A program made the position numbers and the translations under genes. Of a stretch of DNA of 21,718 nucleotides, positions 15,724-21,718 are shown in pieces. The notes under the pieces are model-generated. The model saw nothing but the letters and a program-made list of their open reading frames with translations. It was not told where the DNA came from and searched no databases. This DNA is from an uncultured Eubacteriales bacterium. Its GTDB lineage: Bacteria; Bacillota; Clostridia; Christensenellales; Aristaeellaceae. How positions within the stretch are numbered: position 1 is the stretch's first letter; each line of letters starts with the position of its first letter. The DNA lies in assembly GCA_900540045.1 (NCBI GenBank), contig UQEF01000043.1:1-21718 (forward strand), in the 5' to 3' direction.

Positions 15724-17469
15724 TTACCCCTTTACCTGTTTGGCAAAGCTATCCTTGAGGCCCACCACGCGATTAAAGACAGGCCGCTCATCTGTGGAGT
15801 CGGGGTCTTTGCAGAAGTAGCCCATGCGCAGGAACTGGAAGGTATCGCCTACCTGCGCATCCCGAAGGAAGCGCTCGGCGTAGCCATGGCATACCTCCAG
15901 GCTGTCGGGGTTGAGCTTCTTGAGGAAATCGGTCTTGAGGGTTGCGCTGCTCACCGGCGCCGCCTCGGCGCCTTCGGCCTCGGCCTGCGCCTCAGCGTCG
16001 GCCTCAGCCTCTTCCTTGGCAAGCGCTTCCTCGTCCATGAGCAGCGGCTCATAGAGGCGTGCCTCCACGGGGATGCAGTCCTCGGCGCTGACCCAGTGCA
16101 GGGTGCCCTTGACCTTGCGGTTTGCGCCCTCGGTTCCGTTGCGGGTGTCCATGTCCACAGTGCACAGAACCGCCGTCACATTGCCCTGCCCGTCCTTTTC
16201 GCACCCGTCGCAGCGGATGATATAGGCGCCCTTGAGACGCGCCTCGTTGCCGGGATAGAGGCGGAAGTACTTCTTGGGCGGATTCTCCATGAAGTCCTCG
16301 CGCTCGATATAGATCTCGCGGGTAAGCACGGTCTTGTGCGTGCCCATTTCGGGATGGTTCGGATGGTTTTCCATATCCAGCTCGTCACGCTTGTCCGCGG
16401 GCCAGTTGGTCAGGATCACCTTCAGGGGCCGGAGCACGGCCATGGCACGAGGCACCTTTTCGCCCAGGTCCTCGCGCACACAGTGCTCCAGCAGAGCCAG
16501 ATCAACGGTGCTGTCGGCCTTGGCCACGCCGATGCGGTCGATGAAATCGCGGATGCTCTCCGGCGTATAGCCCCGGCGGCGCATCGCGCACAGCGTAGGC
16601 ATGCGGGGATCGTCCCAGCCGGATACGTAGCCGCCCTCCACCAGCATGCGCAGATACCGCTTGGACATGATGGTGCGGGTCAGGTTCAGGCGGCTGAACT
16701 CGATCTGGCGGGGACGGGAGGGCAGCATGTTGGACGCATGCTCCACCACCCAGTCATACAGGGGGCGGTGATCCTCATACTCCAGCGAGCACAGGCTGTG
16801 GGTGATGCCCTCCAGCGCATCGCCGATGGGATGGGCGAAGTCATACATGGGGTAGATGCACCACGTCTTGCCCGTGCGGTGATGTTCCTTGAAGAGGATG
16901 CGGTACATGGCCGGGTCGCGCATGTTGATGTTGGGGCTGGCCATGTCGATCTTCATGCGCAGGATCATGCTGCCCTCGGGATGCTTGCCCGCCTTCATCT
17001 CCTCGAACAGGCGCAGGCTTTCCTCCACGGGGCGGTCCCGATAGGGGCTGTTCCTGCCAGGCCGGGTGAGGGTGCCGCGGTAGAGGCGCACCTCTTCCGG
17101 CGAGAGTTCACACACGTAGGCGAGCCCGCGCTTGATCCAGTCCACGGCGATATCATAGCACTGCTGATAGTACTCGCTGGCGAAAAACAGCCCGCCCTTC
17201 CAGTCAAATCCCAGCCAGCGGATGTCGGCCATGATGCCGTCCACGTATTCCGTCTCTTCCTTGGCGGGGTTGGTATCGTCAAAGCGCAGGTTGGTCACGC
17301 CGCCGAAGTGCTCGGCGGTCAGAAAATCAGCCACCAGTGCCTTGCAATGTCCGATGTGCAGGTAACCGTTGGGTTCCGGGGGAAAGCGCGTGTGCACGCT
17401 TTGATAGCGCCCGCTCCGTAAATCTTCCTGTACGGCGTCCCAGATGAAGTTTGTTTTGACTGTTTCCAT
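15724..17469 (-). CDS. glnS: Glutaminyl-tRNA synthetase
   Basis: Charges tRNA(Gln) directly with glutamine, bypassing the Glu-tRNA(Gln) amidotransferase route. The product has 581 residues. HIGH is at 38-41 in RFPPEPNGYLHIGH, the KMSKS loop reads IMSKR (267-271), and the GlnRS-specific VSGWDDPRMPTL follows (282-293). The C-terminal beta-barrel anticodon-binding domain is interrupted at about 479-505 by a low-complexity Ala/Glu/Asp insert. The start at 17469 fits the family N-terminus and has AGGAAGG 8 bases upstream. It has its own promoter. GlnRS is patchily distributed in Firmicutes and is thought to have spread by transfer, so its presence is noteworthy. An ordinary GluRS gene lies 1.8 kb away. 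Confidence 0.97.
   Translation of the reverse strand: METVKTNFIWDAVQEDLRSGRYQSVHTRFPPEPNGYLHIGHCKALVADFLTAEHFGGVTNLRFDDTNPAKEETEYVDGIMADIRWLGFDWKGGLFFASEYYQQCYDIAVDWIKRGLAYVCELSPEEVRLYRGTLTRPGRNSPYRDRPVEESLRLFEEMKAGKHPEGSMILRMKIDMASPNINMRDPAMYRILFKEHHRTGKTWCIYPMYDFAHPIGDALEGITHSLCSLEYEDHRPLYDWVVEHASNMLPSRPRQIEFSRLNLTRTIMSKRYLRMLVEGGYVSGWDDPRMPTLCAMRRRGYTPESIRDFIDRIGVAKADSTVDLALLEHCVREDLGEKVPRAMAVLRPLKVILTNWPADKRDELDMENHPNHPEMGTHKTVLTREIYIEREDFMENPPKKYFRLYPGNEARLKGAYIIRCDGCEKDGQGNVTAVLCTVDMDTRNGTEGANRKVKGTLHWVSAEDCIPVEARLYEPLLMDEEALAKEEAEADAEAQAEAEGAEAAPVSSATLKTDFLKKLNPDSLEVCHGYAERFLRDAQVGDTFQFLRMGYFCKDPDSTDERPVFNRVVGLKDSFAKQVKG
15954..16035. repeat. Low-complexity coding repeat within glnS
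   Basis: Imperfect reiteration of GCCTCGGC / GCCTCAGC-like units on the plus strand, encoding the acidic, alanine-rich insert of GlnRS on the minus strand. Such tracts can vary in length between strains. Confidence 0.6.
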
Positions 17470-17527
17470 GACTCGCGCCTTCCTTTCCATCATGTTTCCA
17501 GGCGGAACAATGCCGCCGGTTCGCATC

Positions 17528-17556
17528 ATTATAGAACGAAACAGCGGCTTTGGCAA
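17528..17556 (-). promoter_or_regulatory. Sigma-A promoter of glnS
   Basis: On the minus strand, TTGCCA (17551-17556), a 17-base spacer and TATAAT (17528-17533). It lies directly after the terminator of the upstream patatin gene. Confidence 0.83.
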
Positions 17557-17569
17557 GCCTGTATGGCCT

Positions 17570-17595
17570 GAAAATGCCGGTTTTCCGGCACTTTC
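17570..17595 (-). terminator. Intrinsic terminator of the patatin-like gene
   Basis: Minus-strand RNA forms an 11-bp stem, GAAAGTGCCGG with CCGGCATTTTC, with one G-U pair and an AAAA loop. The distal arm ends in TTTTC, which serves as the T-tract. It is 15 bases after the stop codon and separates this gene from glnS. Confidence 0.8.
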
Positions 17596-17610
17596 GGGGA
17601 TGAAGCCGCC

Positions 17611-18465
17611 CTATTTTGTCCCAAGGAACGCTTCGATACGCTCCCGCGCGGCCCGCGCGTCGGCCCGACCCAGTTGGTACTGTGCCTCCAGCACCTCCGG
17701 ATTCTTTTCTACCCGCCCGATGGGAATGCGGCGGGAGGGGCACAGCACCAGGGCGCGCCCCTCGGCCTGGGCCTGACCGGCATAGGCCAGCGAGGCGTTG
17801 TACACCTCATGCCTTCGCTCGCAGGCCCTGACAAAGGCGGGGTAGTGGCGGTAACGCACGCGCATGAGCGCGAGTGACCGGTCCGGCCGCTTGACGAAGC
17901 CCTCCGGCTGCGTGCGCACCACGAGGCACCGCGTGTACCCCATGTCCTCGAAGCGTTTCAGCGGAATGGAATCTGCCGTTCCGCCGTCCAGATAGCGCCG
18001 TCCCTCCCACTCAACGATGGTGGACACCAGCGGCATGGACGAGCTGGCCCTAAGGGCTTCCAGCAGGGCATGCGCGTCCGGCTTTCCGTCCAGGCACACC
18101 GCCTCGCCCGTTTCCACATCGGTAGCCAGGGCGTAGAAGCGCACAGGGCTCCTGAAAAACGCGTCGAAATCAAAAGGGTCCAACCGGTAGGGCAATTCCT
18201 CGTAGCTGAAGACGCGGCCCACCAGGTCGCCCGTGAGCAGCATGGATCGCAGGCTCATGAAACGCCAGTTGCGGCAATATTTCTTGGTGTAGCGAATGTT
18301 TCGCCCCTGCTGACCGGAGACGAAGCTCGCCCCGTGGATGGCGCCTGCCGATACGCCCAGAATCCCGTCGGGCGCCAGCCCCCAGTCCATCAGTTCATCC
18401 AGCACCCCGGCGGTATAGATGCCGCGCATGCCGCCGCCCTCCAGCACAAAGCCTGTCCGCTCCAT
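17611..18465 (-). CDS. Patatin-like phospholipase family protein
   Basis: A 284-residue serine hydrolase of the patatin/RssA-YjjU type, predicted to act on acyl esters of lipids; no bacterial substrate is firmly known for this subgroup. Catalytic features are complete: the oxyanion loop GGGMRG (10-15), the nucleophile elbow GVSAG with Ser39 (37-41), the conserved ASSSMP segment (140-145), and the dyad Asp160 in YLDGGTADS. There is no signal peptide, so it is presumably cytoplasmic. The ATG at 18465 is chosen because the fold begins immediately after it and AGAGG lies about 11 bases upstream. An upstream in-frame extension would cross the -10 promoter box. It follows the SH3-domain gene by 63 bases with no terminator between them, so read-through may add to its own promoter. 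Confidence 0.9.
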   Translation of the reverse strand: MERTGFVLEGGGMRGIYTAGVLDELMDWGLAPDGILGVSAGAIHGASFVSGQQGRNIRYTKKYCRNWRFMSLRSMLLTGDLVGRVFSYEELPYRLDPFDFDAFFRSPVRFYALATDVETGEAVCLDGKPDAHALLEALRASSSMPLVSTIVEWEGRRYLDGGTADSIPLKRFEDMGYTRCLVVRTQPEGFVKRPDRSLALMRVRYRHYPAFVRACERRHEVYNASLAYAGQAQAEGRALVLCPSRRIPIGRVEKNPEVLEAQYQLGRADARAARERIEAFLGTK

Positions 18466-18499
18466 GACAAACGCTTCCTCTCCACATTGGGATGCGTCC

Positions 18500-18508
18500 A
18501 TTATAGCA
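18500..18508 (-). promoter_or_regulatory. Extended -10 promoter of the patatin-like gene
   Basis: On the minus strand TGCTATAAT, an extended -10 (TGn plus a perfect TATAAT), with no good -35 at the usual distance. The sequence TATAATGGACGCAT continues identically to that at the BMP operon promoter. Confidence 0.65.
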
Positions 18509-18528
18509 CGGGGCGGCAAGGGGGAAGC

Positions 18529-19698
18529 TCAGGGAAAATACGCATCCGGGCCCAGCCACAGCGCGACATCCTCCCGGCGCAGATATCCATAGATTCCCGG
18601 CTGGTTCAGGGATCCATCCAAATCATCCCGGGGCAAGAACACGTGCAGCCAGCCGTCCTCTGTTTCGGCCAGCACGCGCATGCGCCGTCCCGCTTCCGCA
18701 ACGCACAGTGCGCCGCCGCCATCCATGTCCGTCACCACTGATCTGCCGGCCACTGCCGTCACCACCGGACACGGGCTGGAAGCCCGATAAACAAACTCCG
18801 CCCAGTCCTCAGGGAAGGAAACATATCTTCCGCTGACATAACCCTGCGTGCCGCCTACCTGCACATGATACCAAGGGACCTCCGTGCCCGGCTTCTGGTC
18901 CAGCACCTGCGCCAGCGCCACATGATACCTTCCCAGGCTGAGTGAGCTGGAGGTAGCCTCGCTGCGCAGATTCACGCCCCAGATGAGGCACAGGTCCGTC
19001 CCCGCAAGCGCCGCGCGGTGCTCCTCCTCCAACCGGCGGGCCCCATCAGCCGTGATGGGCAGGCTGTCCAGCCGCGTTTGCTCTGCGAGCCACGTCTTGA
19101 CCGGCACGCAGAATCGCTCGCCGTCTGTCTCTATCTCTCCATTCCAGGCAAAAACCGTGCGCCGGCCATCCGTATCCGTATGCTCCACGGCCTGCCATCC
19201 GCTGACCACGTGGCAGCCGAAGCGCCAGCGCCACTCTCCGCCCTCCGCAGGAAGCAGCAGCTCAAAGCCGCAAAGCCGCGTGTCCTCATCCCACAGGGGA
19301 TGCACGGCACACCCCTCGCCCAGCGGCAGGCCCAGGGCGCCGAAATCTTCCACGCGCGCATTACTGCCGCCCGGCTCACAGCGCAAGCCCACCAGCGCAT
19401 ACGCGCCGCCTCGCTCCACCACCATCAGTGCGCTGCTCGTCCACGGCAGGCCGGCGATATCCGTGCTCCCGGCCATCGCTTCCTGCTCCAGCGCTGCGCC
19501 GCATACGCAGCGCGCGTCGCCCAGGCCGTGTCCGTTCATGAGGTCGCGTATGGCCTGCGGCGCCTCTGCAAAGGTGACAAGCGTCTCCCGTATCCTGCCG
19601 TTCTCCGTGACGGTCTGCCTCACCGTCTGCCCGCATGCCACGGCAGGCAGCGCGAGCACCAGCAGCATCAACACCGCTTTGACAAACACACGCTTCAT
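18529..19698 (-). CDS. Secreted SH3-like domain protein
   Basis: A 389-residue exported protein with no recognised enzyme domain. Residues 1 to about 21 form a signal peptide ending AVACGQ; Cys22 could be lipidated, but the -3 position is not a good lipobox, so this is open. The middle (25-235) is unassigned, with several Cys. Residues 238-295 look like a bacterial SH3 (SH3_3-type) module (GVNLRSEATSSSLSLG, then WYHVQVGGTQGYVSGRYV), and a weaker second copy is at about 310-375 (VLAETEDGWLHVFL... GYLRREDV). Such modules usually bind peptidoglycan or other wall parts. The ATG at 19698 fits the signal peptide and has AGGGGGGG 7-8 bases before it. The gene is divergent from the symporter and upstream of the patatin-like gene. 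Confidence 0.78.
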   Translation of the reverse strand: MKRVFVKAVLMLLVLALPAVACGQTVRQTVTENGRIRETLVTFAEAPQAIRDLMNGHGLGDARCVCGAALEQEAMAGSTDIAGLPWTSSALMVVERGGAYALVGLRCEPGGSNARVEDFGALGLPLGEGCAVHPLWDEDTRLCGFELLLPAEGGEWRWRFGCHVVSGWQAVEHTDTDGRRTVFAWNGEIETDGERFCVPVKTWLAEQTRLDSLPITADGARRLEEEHRAALAGTDLCLIWGVNLRSEATSSSLSLGRYHVALAQVLDQKPGTEVPWYHVQVGGTQGYVSGRYVSFPEDWAEFVYRASSPCPVVTAVAGRSVVTDMDGGGALCVAEAGRRMRVLAETEDGWLHVFLPRDDLDGSLNQPGIYGYLRREDVALWLGPDAYFP

Positions 19699-19797
19699 GC
19701 TGTTTCCCCCCCTGATGATTTTTCTCTTCCGGTCCGGCGGGGACGCGCCGCAGCCTCTCCCCCACGCTGTTTGTTTTTTATTCCAAAAATACCAACG

Positions 19798-19817
19798 AAA
19801 AAAAAGGCCAATGCCTT
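19798..19817 (-). terminator. Terminator-like hairpin in the upstream region of the SH3 gene
   Basis: On the minus strand, AAGGC-ATTG-GCCTT followed by more T (an 8-T run including the arm). It is about 100 bases ahead of the SH3 gene start. If transcription begins upstream of it, it could act as an attenuator; otherwise it may end stray transcripts. No minus-strand promoter could be placed with confidence here. Confidence 0.4.
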
Positions 19818-19839
19818 CCCCCACATTTTTGTATTTTCC

Positions 19840-19868
19840 TTGACAATTTCCGTCATACCTGCTAGGCT
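19840..19868 (+). promoter_or_regulatory. Promoter of the AGCS symporter gene
   Basis: TTGACA (19840-19845), a 17-base spacer and TAGGCT (19863-19868), preceded by TGC, an extended -10 element. The -10 itself is poor (3 of 6). Transcription would begin near 19875, about 36 bases before the proposed start codon. Confidence 0.65.
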
Positions 19869-19894
19869 TGTGCACAGCGTACAAATCAAGACAC

Positions 19895-19901
19895 AAAGGA
19901 G
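19895..19901 (+). promoter_or_regulatory. Ribosome binding site deciding the symporter start
   Basis: AAAGGAG lies 9 bases before ATT at 19911 and 12 before CTG at 19914. The nearest in-frame canonical codon, GTG at 19956, is 54 bases away, too far to be served by this site. Confidence 0.7.
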
Positions 19902-19910
19902 ACGATTCCC

Positions 19911-21317
19911 ATTCTGGACATCATTACGTCCGTCAATCAGGCGGTCAACGATTTCGTGTGGGGCGTTCCGGCCATGGTGTGCATTCTCGGTGTGGGACTG
20001 TACCTGAGCCTGCGTACCCGCTTTTTGCAGATTCGCAAATTCCCTCTGGCCATCCGGTCCACGCTGGGGCGCATGTTCCAGAAAAAAACCGCGCAGGACG
20101 GGGCCATGACCCCCTTCCAGGCCGTGTGTACGGCGCTGGCGGCCACGGTGGGCACGGGCAACATCGCGGGCGTGGCCGGCGCCATCGCCATCGGCGGGCC
20201 GGGCGCGGTATTCTGGATGTGGATCAGCGCCCTGCTGGGCATGTGCACCAAGTTTGCCGAGGTGACGCTGGCCGTGCATTTCCGGGAGCGCAACGCCCAG
20301 GGCGACTATGTGGGCGGCCCCATGTACTACATCAAAAACGGTCTGAGCCGGCGCTGGTACTGGCTGGCGGTGCTCTATTCCGTCTTCGGCGTCTTTACGG
20401 TGTTCGGAACCGGCAACGCCACGCAGGTCAACACCATCACCGCCTCGATCAACACGGCGCTGAGCAGCTACGGGATGCTTCCCGCAGATGCGGTCACGCT
20501 ATGCCGCTGGATCATCGGCGTATCCATCGCGTTGATTCTGATGCTGGTGCTGCTGGGTGGCATCAAGCGCATCGGCCGCGTGACGGAAAGACTCGTGCCC
20601 TTCATGGCGCTGCTGTATGTGGTGCTGGCGCTGGGCGTGGTGGTTCTCAACGCCGGGCGCATCCCGGCGGTGCTGGGGGCCATCGTCACAGGCGCCTTTT
20701 CGCCCATGGCCGTCACCGGCGGAATCGTAGGCAGCTTCTTCACCAGCATGCAAAAAGGCGTGGCGCGCGGCATTTTCTCCAACGAGGCGGGCCTTGGCAC
20801 GGGCTCCATCGCCCATGCCTGCGCCGACACCCAGGAGCCGGTGCGGCAGGGCCTGTTTGGTATCTTTGAGGTCTTTGCCGATACCGTCGTGATCTGTACC
20901 CTTACCGCGCTGGTCATTCTGCTCAGCGGCGTGCCCGTTGCCTACGGCCAGGCCGCGGGCGCGGAGCTGACCATCAGCGGCTTTGTGGCCACGTACGGCA
21001 ACTGGGTCACCATCTTTACCGCTGTGGCCATGTGCTGCTTCGCCTTTTCCACCATCATCGGCTGGGGGCTCTACGGCGCGCGCTGCGTGGAATTTCTGTT
21101 CTCCTCGCGGGCTATCGCGCCGTTCATGGTGGTCTACTCCCTGGTGGCCATTCTCGGCGCAACAGCGGACCTGGGCCTTTTATGGAGCATCGCGGAGACC
21201 TTCAACGGCCTGATGTCCATTCCCAACCTGATCGCGCTGTTTCTGCTATCCGGCACGCTGCTGCGCCTCGTGCGCGGCGCGCTGGATGGGGGCCGCGCGC
21301 CCAGGGGGCGGGCATGA
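19911..21317 (+). CDS. AGCS-family sodium/alanine-glycine symporter
   Basis: Sodium-coupled uptake of small neutral amino acids across the membrane. With a start at 19911 it has 468 residues, in the normal range. The family signature NEAGLGTG is at 291-298, within SNEAGLGTGSIAHACADT. Other family segments are FVWGVPAMVCILGVGLYLS (15-33), TVGTGNIAGVAGAI (79-92), and GGPMYYIKNG (about 136-145). About ten hydrophobic helices follow. The start is unusual: reading from the stop codon at 19863, no ATG, GTG or TTG occurs in frame before GTG at 19956, which would remove part of the first conserved helix. The codons after the ribosome site read ATT CTG GAC ATC ATT, giving the family-like M-L-D-I-I if ATT initiates, so I place the start there; CTG at 19914 is the alternative. 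Divergent from the SH3 gene. Confidence 0.85.
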   Translation: MLDIITSVNQAVNDFVWGVPAMVCILGVGLYLSLRTRFLQIRKFPLAIRSTLGRMFQKKTAQDGAMTPFQAVCTALAATVGTGNIAGVAGAIAIGGPGAVFWMWISALLGMCTKFAEVTLAVHFRERNAQGDYVGGPMYYIKNGLSRRWYWLAVLYSVFGVFTVFGTGNATQVNTITASINTALSSYGMLPADAVTLCRWIIGVSIALILMLVLLGGIKRIGRVTERLVPFMALLYVVLALGVVVLNAGRIPAVLGAIVTGAFSPMAVTGGIVGSFFTSMQKGVARGIFSNEAGLGTGSIAHACADTQEPVRQGLFGIFEVFADTVVICTLTALVILLSGVPVAYGQAAGAELTISGFVATYGNWVTIFTAVAMCCFAFSTIIGWGLYGARCVEFLFSSRAIAPFMVVYSLVAILGATADLGLLWSIAETFNGLMSIPNLIALFLLSGTLLRLVRGALDGGRAPRGRA

Positions 21318-21324
21318 GATTTTT
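21295..21324 (+). terminator. Possible terminator at the end of the symporter gene
   Basis: GCGCGCCC and GGGCGGGC arms (one mismatch, 3-base loop) overlap the last codons, followed after 6 bases by TTTTT. The distance to the T-tract makes it weak, and it is followed by the secG promoter. Confidence 0.35.
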
Positions 21325-21331
21325 GGGCTTG

Positions 21332-21360
21332 CTTTTTCCATAGGATAATGCTAATATAAT
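21332..21360 (+). promoter_or_regulatory. Likely promoter of secG
   Basis: A perfect TATAAT at 21355-21360 with a weak CTTTTT at -35 (21332-21337, 17-base spacer), within an AT-rich patch. Confidence 0.6.
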
Positions 21361-21391
21361 ATGTCGATATTCGCCAAGGAGGGAACCCCTG

Positions 21392-21628
21392 ATGACCGTG
21401 CTTCACTGGATTGTTGGCATCCTGCTTTTGATATCTGCCCTTGTGATGATTGTGACCGTGCTTTTGCAAAGCAGCGAGCGCAGCGGCCTGGGCGCCATCA
21501 GCGGCGCGGCCGAAACCTTTTTCGGCAAGAACAAGGCCAAGGGCATGGACGCCAAGCTGGCGCTGATTACCAAAATCTGCGCGATCGTGTTCGTGGTGCT
21601 GTCCATTGTGATGATGTTTTTGGGCTGA
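21392..21628 (+). CDS. secG: Preprotein translocase subunit SecG
   Basis: A 78-residue membrane subunit of the SecYEG channel that assists protein export. It has two transmembrane helices (about 5-25 and 56-77) joined by a short cytoplasmic loop. The SecG-typical sequence is VLLQSSERSGLGAISG, then an FFGKNKAKGMDAKLALITK loop. The length matches Gram-positive SecG. AAGGAGG lies 9 bases before the ATG at 21392. It follows the symporter by 74 bases and probably has its own promoter. In many Firmicutes secG precedes the RNase R gene; the next frame here is too short to tell. Confidence 0.92.
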   Translation: MTVLHWIVGILLLISALVMIVTVLLQSSERSGLGAISGAAETFFGKNKAKGMDAKLALITKICAIVFVVLSIVMMFLG

Positions 21629-21662
21629 TGCCCTGAGGCACGCAAAAGGCGGTCCCCCGCAG

Positions 21663-21718
21663 GTGCTGGAATACGCCCGGATGGCCGTGACCGAAGAGAA
21701 CGTGGCCCTGCTGGCGCA
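21663..21718 (+). CDS. Possible start of the next gene (partial, runs off window)
   Basis: An open frame beginning at GTG 21663 (with a weak AAAGGCGG about 10 bases upstream) or ATG 21681 continues to the window edge, reading VLEYARMAVTEENVALLA. It is too short to identify, and I do not recognise it. It could also be non-coding sequence after secG. Confidence 0.25.
   Translation, partial: MLEYARMAVTEENVALLA

Noticed and set aside
15886..17421. 511-residue plus-strand ORF opposite glnS
   Set aside because: Same reason: it lies wholly inside glnS on the other strand.
21403..21645. Minus-strand ORF opposite secG
   Set aside because: Antisense to a clear SecG reading frame with its own ribosome site.

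Overview
The window reads as a chromosomal segment of a GC-rich, anaerobic-type Firmicute, most likely an uncultured gut member of the Clostridia. This is inferred from protein style, AAAGGAGG-type ribosome binding sites, sigma-A promoters (TTGACA/TATAAT with 16-17 bp spacers) and a short SecG. I cannot fix the genus. Coding density is high and no gene-free stretch exceeds 300 bases. I saw no tRNA, rRNA, CRISPR array, IS element or phage gene.

Layout, left to right. (1) 1-3971, minus strand: a purine-nucleoside type ABC uptake operon. It begins with a BMP-family binding protein and continues through a small lipoprotein of unknown role and a double-domain ATPase to a permease cut off by the window edge. 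(2) 4249-5523, minus: purA, with its own strong promoter and terminator. (3) 5647-6090, plus: a small secreted FMN-binding protein with a flavinylation motif, divergent from purA. (4) 6091-8297, minus: an ABC-2 type ATPase and membrane partner followed by a YbaK/EbsC-family tRNA-editing protein. (5) 8363-13960, minus: a gltX - GT-C membrane protein - leuS transcription unit. (6) 14158-15651, plus: a second, unrelated GT-C type membrane protein, divergent from gltX. (7) 15724-17469, minus: glnS. (8) 17611-19698, minus: a secreted SH3-domain protein and a patatin-like hydrolase. (9) 19911-21317, plus: an AGCS-family sodium/amino-acid symporter whose start codon appears to be ATT or CTG. (10) 21392-21628, plus: secG, then the window edge.

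The genes are largely housekeeping: purine supply (nucleoside uptake plus purA), tRNA charging and proofreading (gltX, leuS, glnS, YbaK family), envelope and export functions (GT-C proteins, ABC-2 exporter, SecG), and amino-acid uptake. Several long ORFs antisense to these genes are coding-bias shadows and are not annotated.

I did not find a convincing undescribed multi-gene system. The observations most worth checking are the non-canonical start of the symporter, the unknown lipoprotein inside the nucleoside ABC operon, the GT-C gene between gltX and leuS, the secreted single-domain flavoprotein, and a 14-bp element shared by two promoters.
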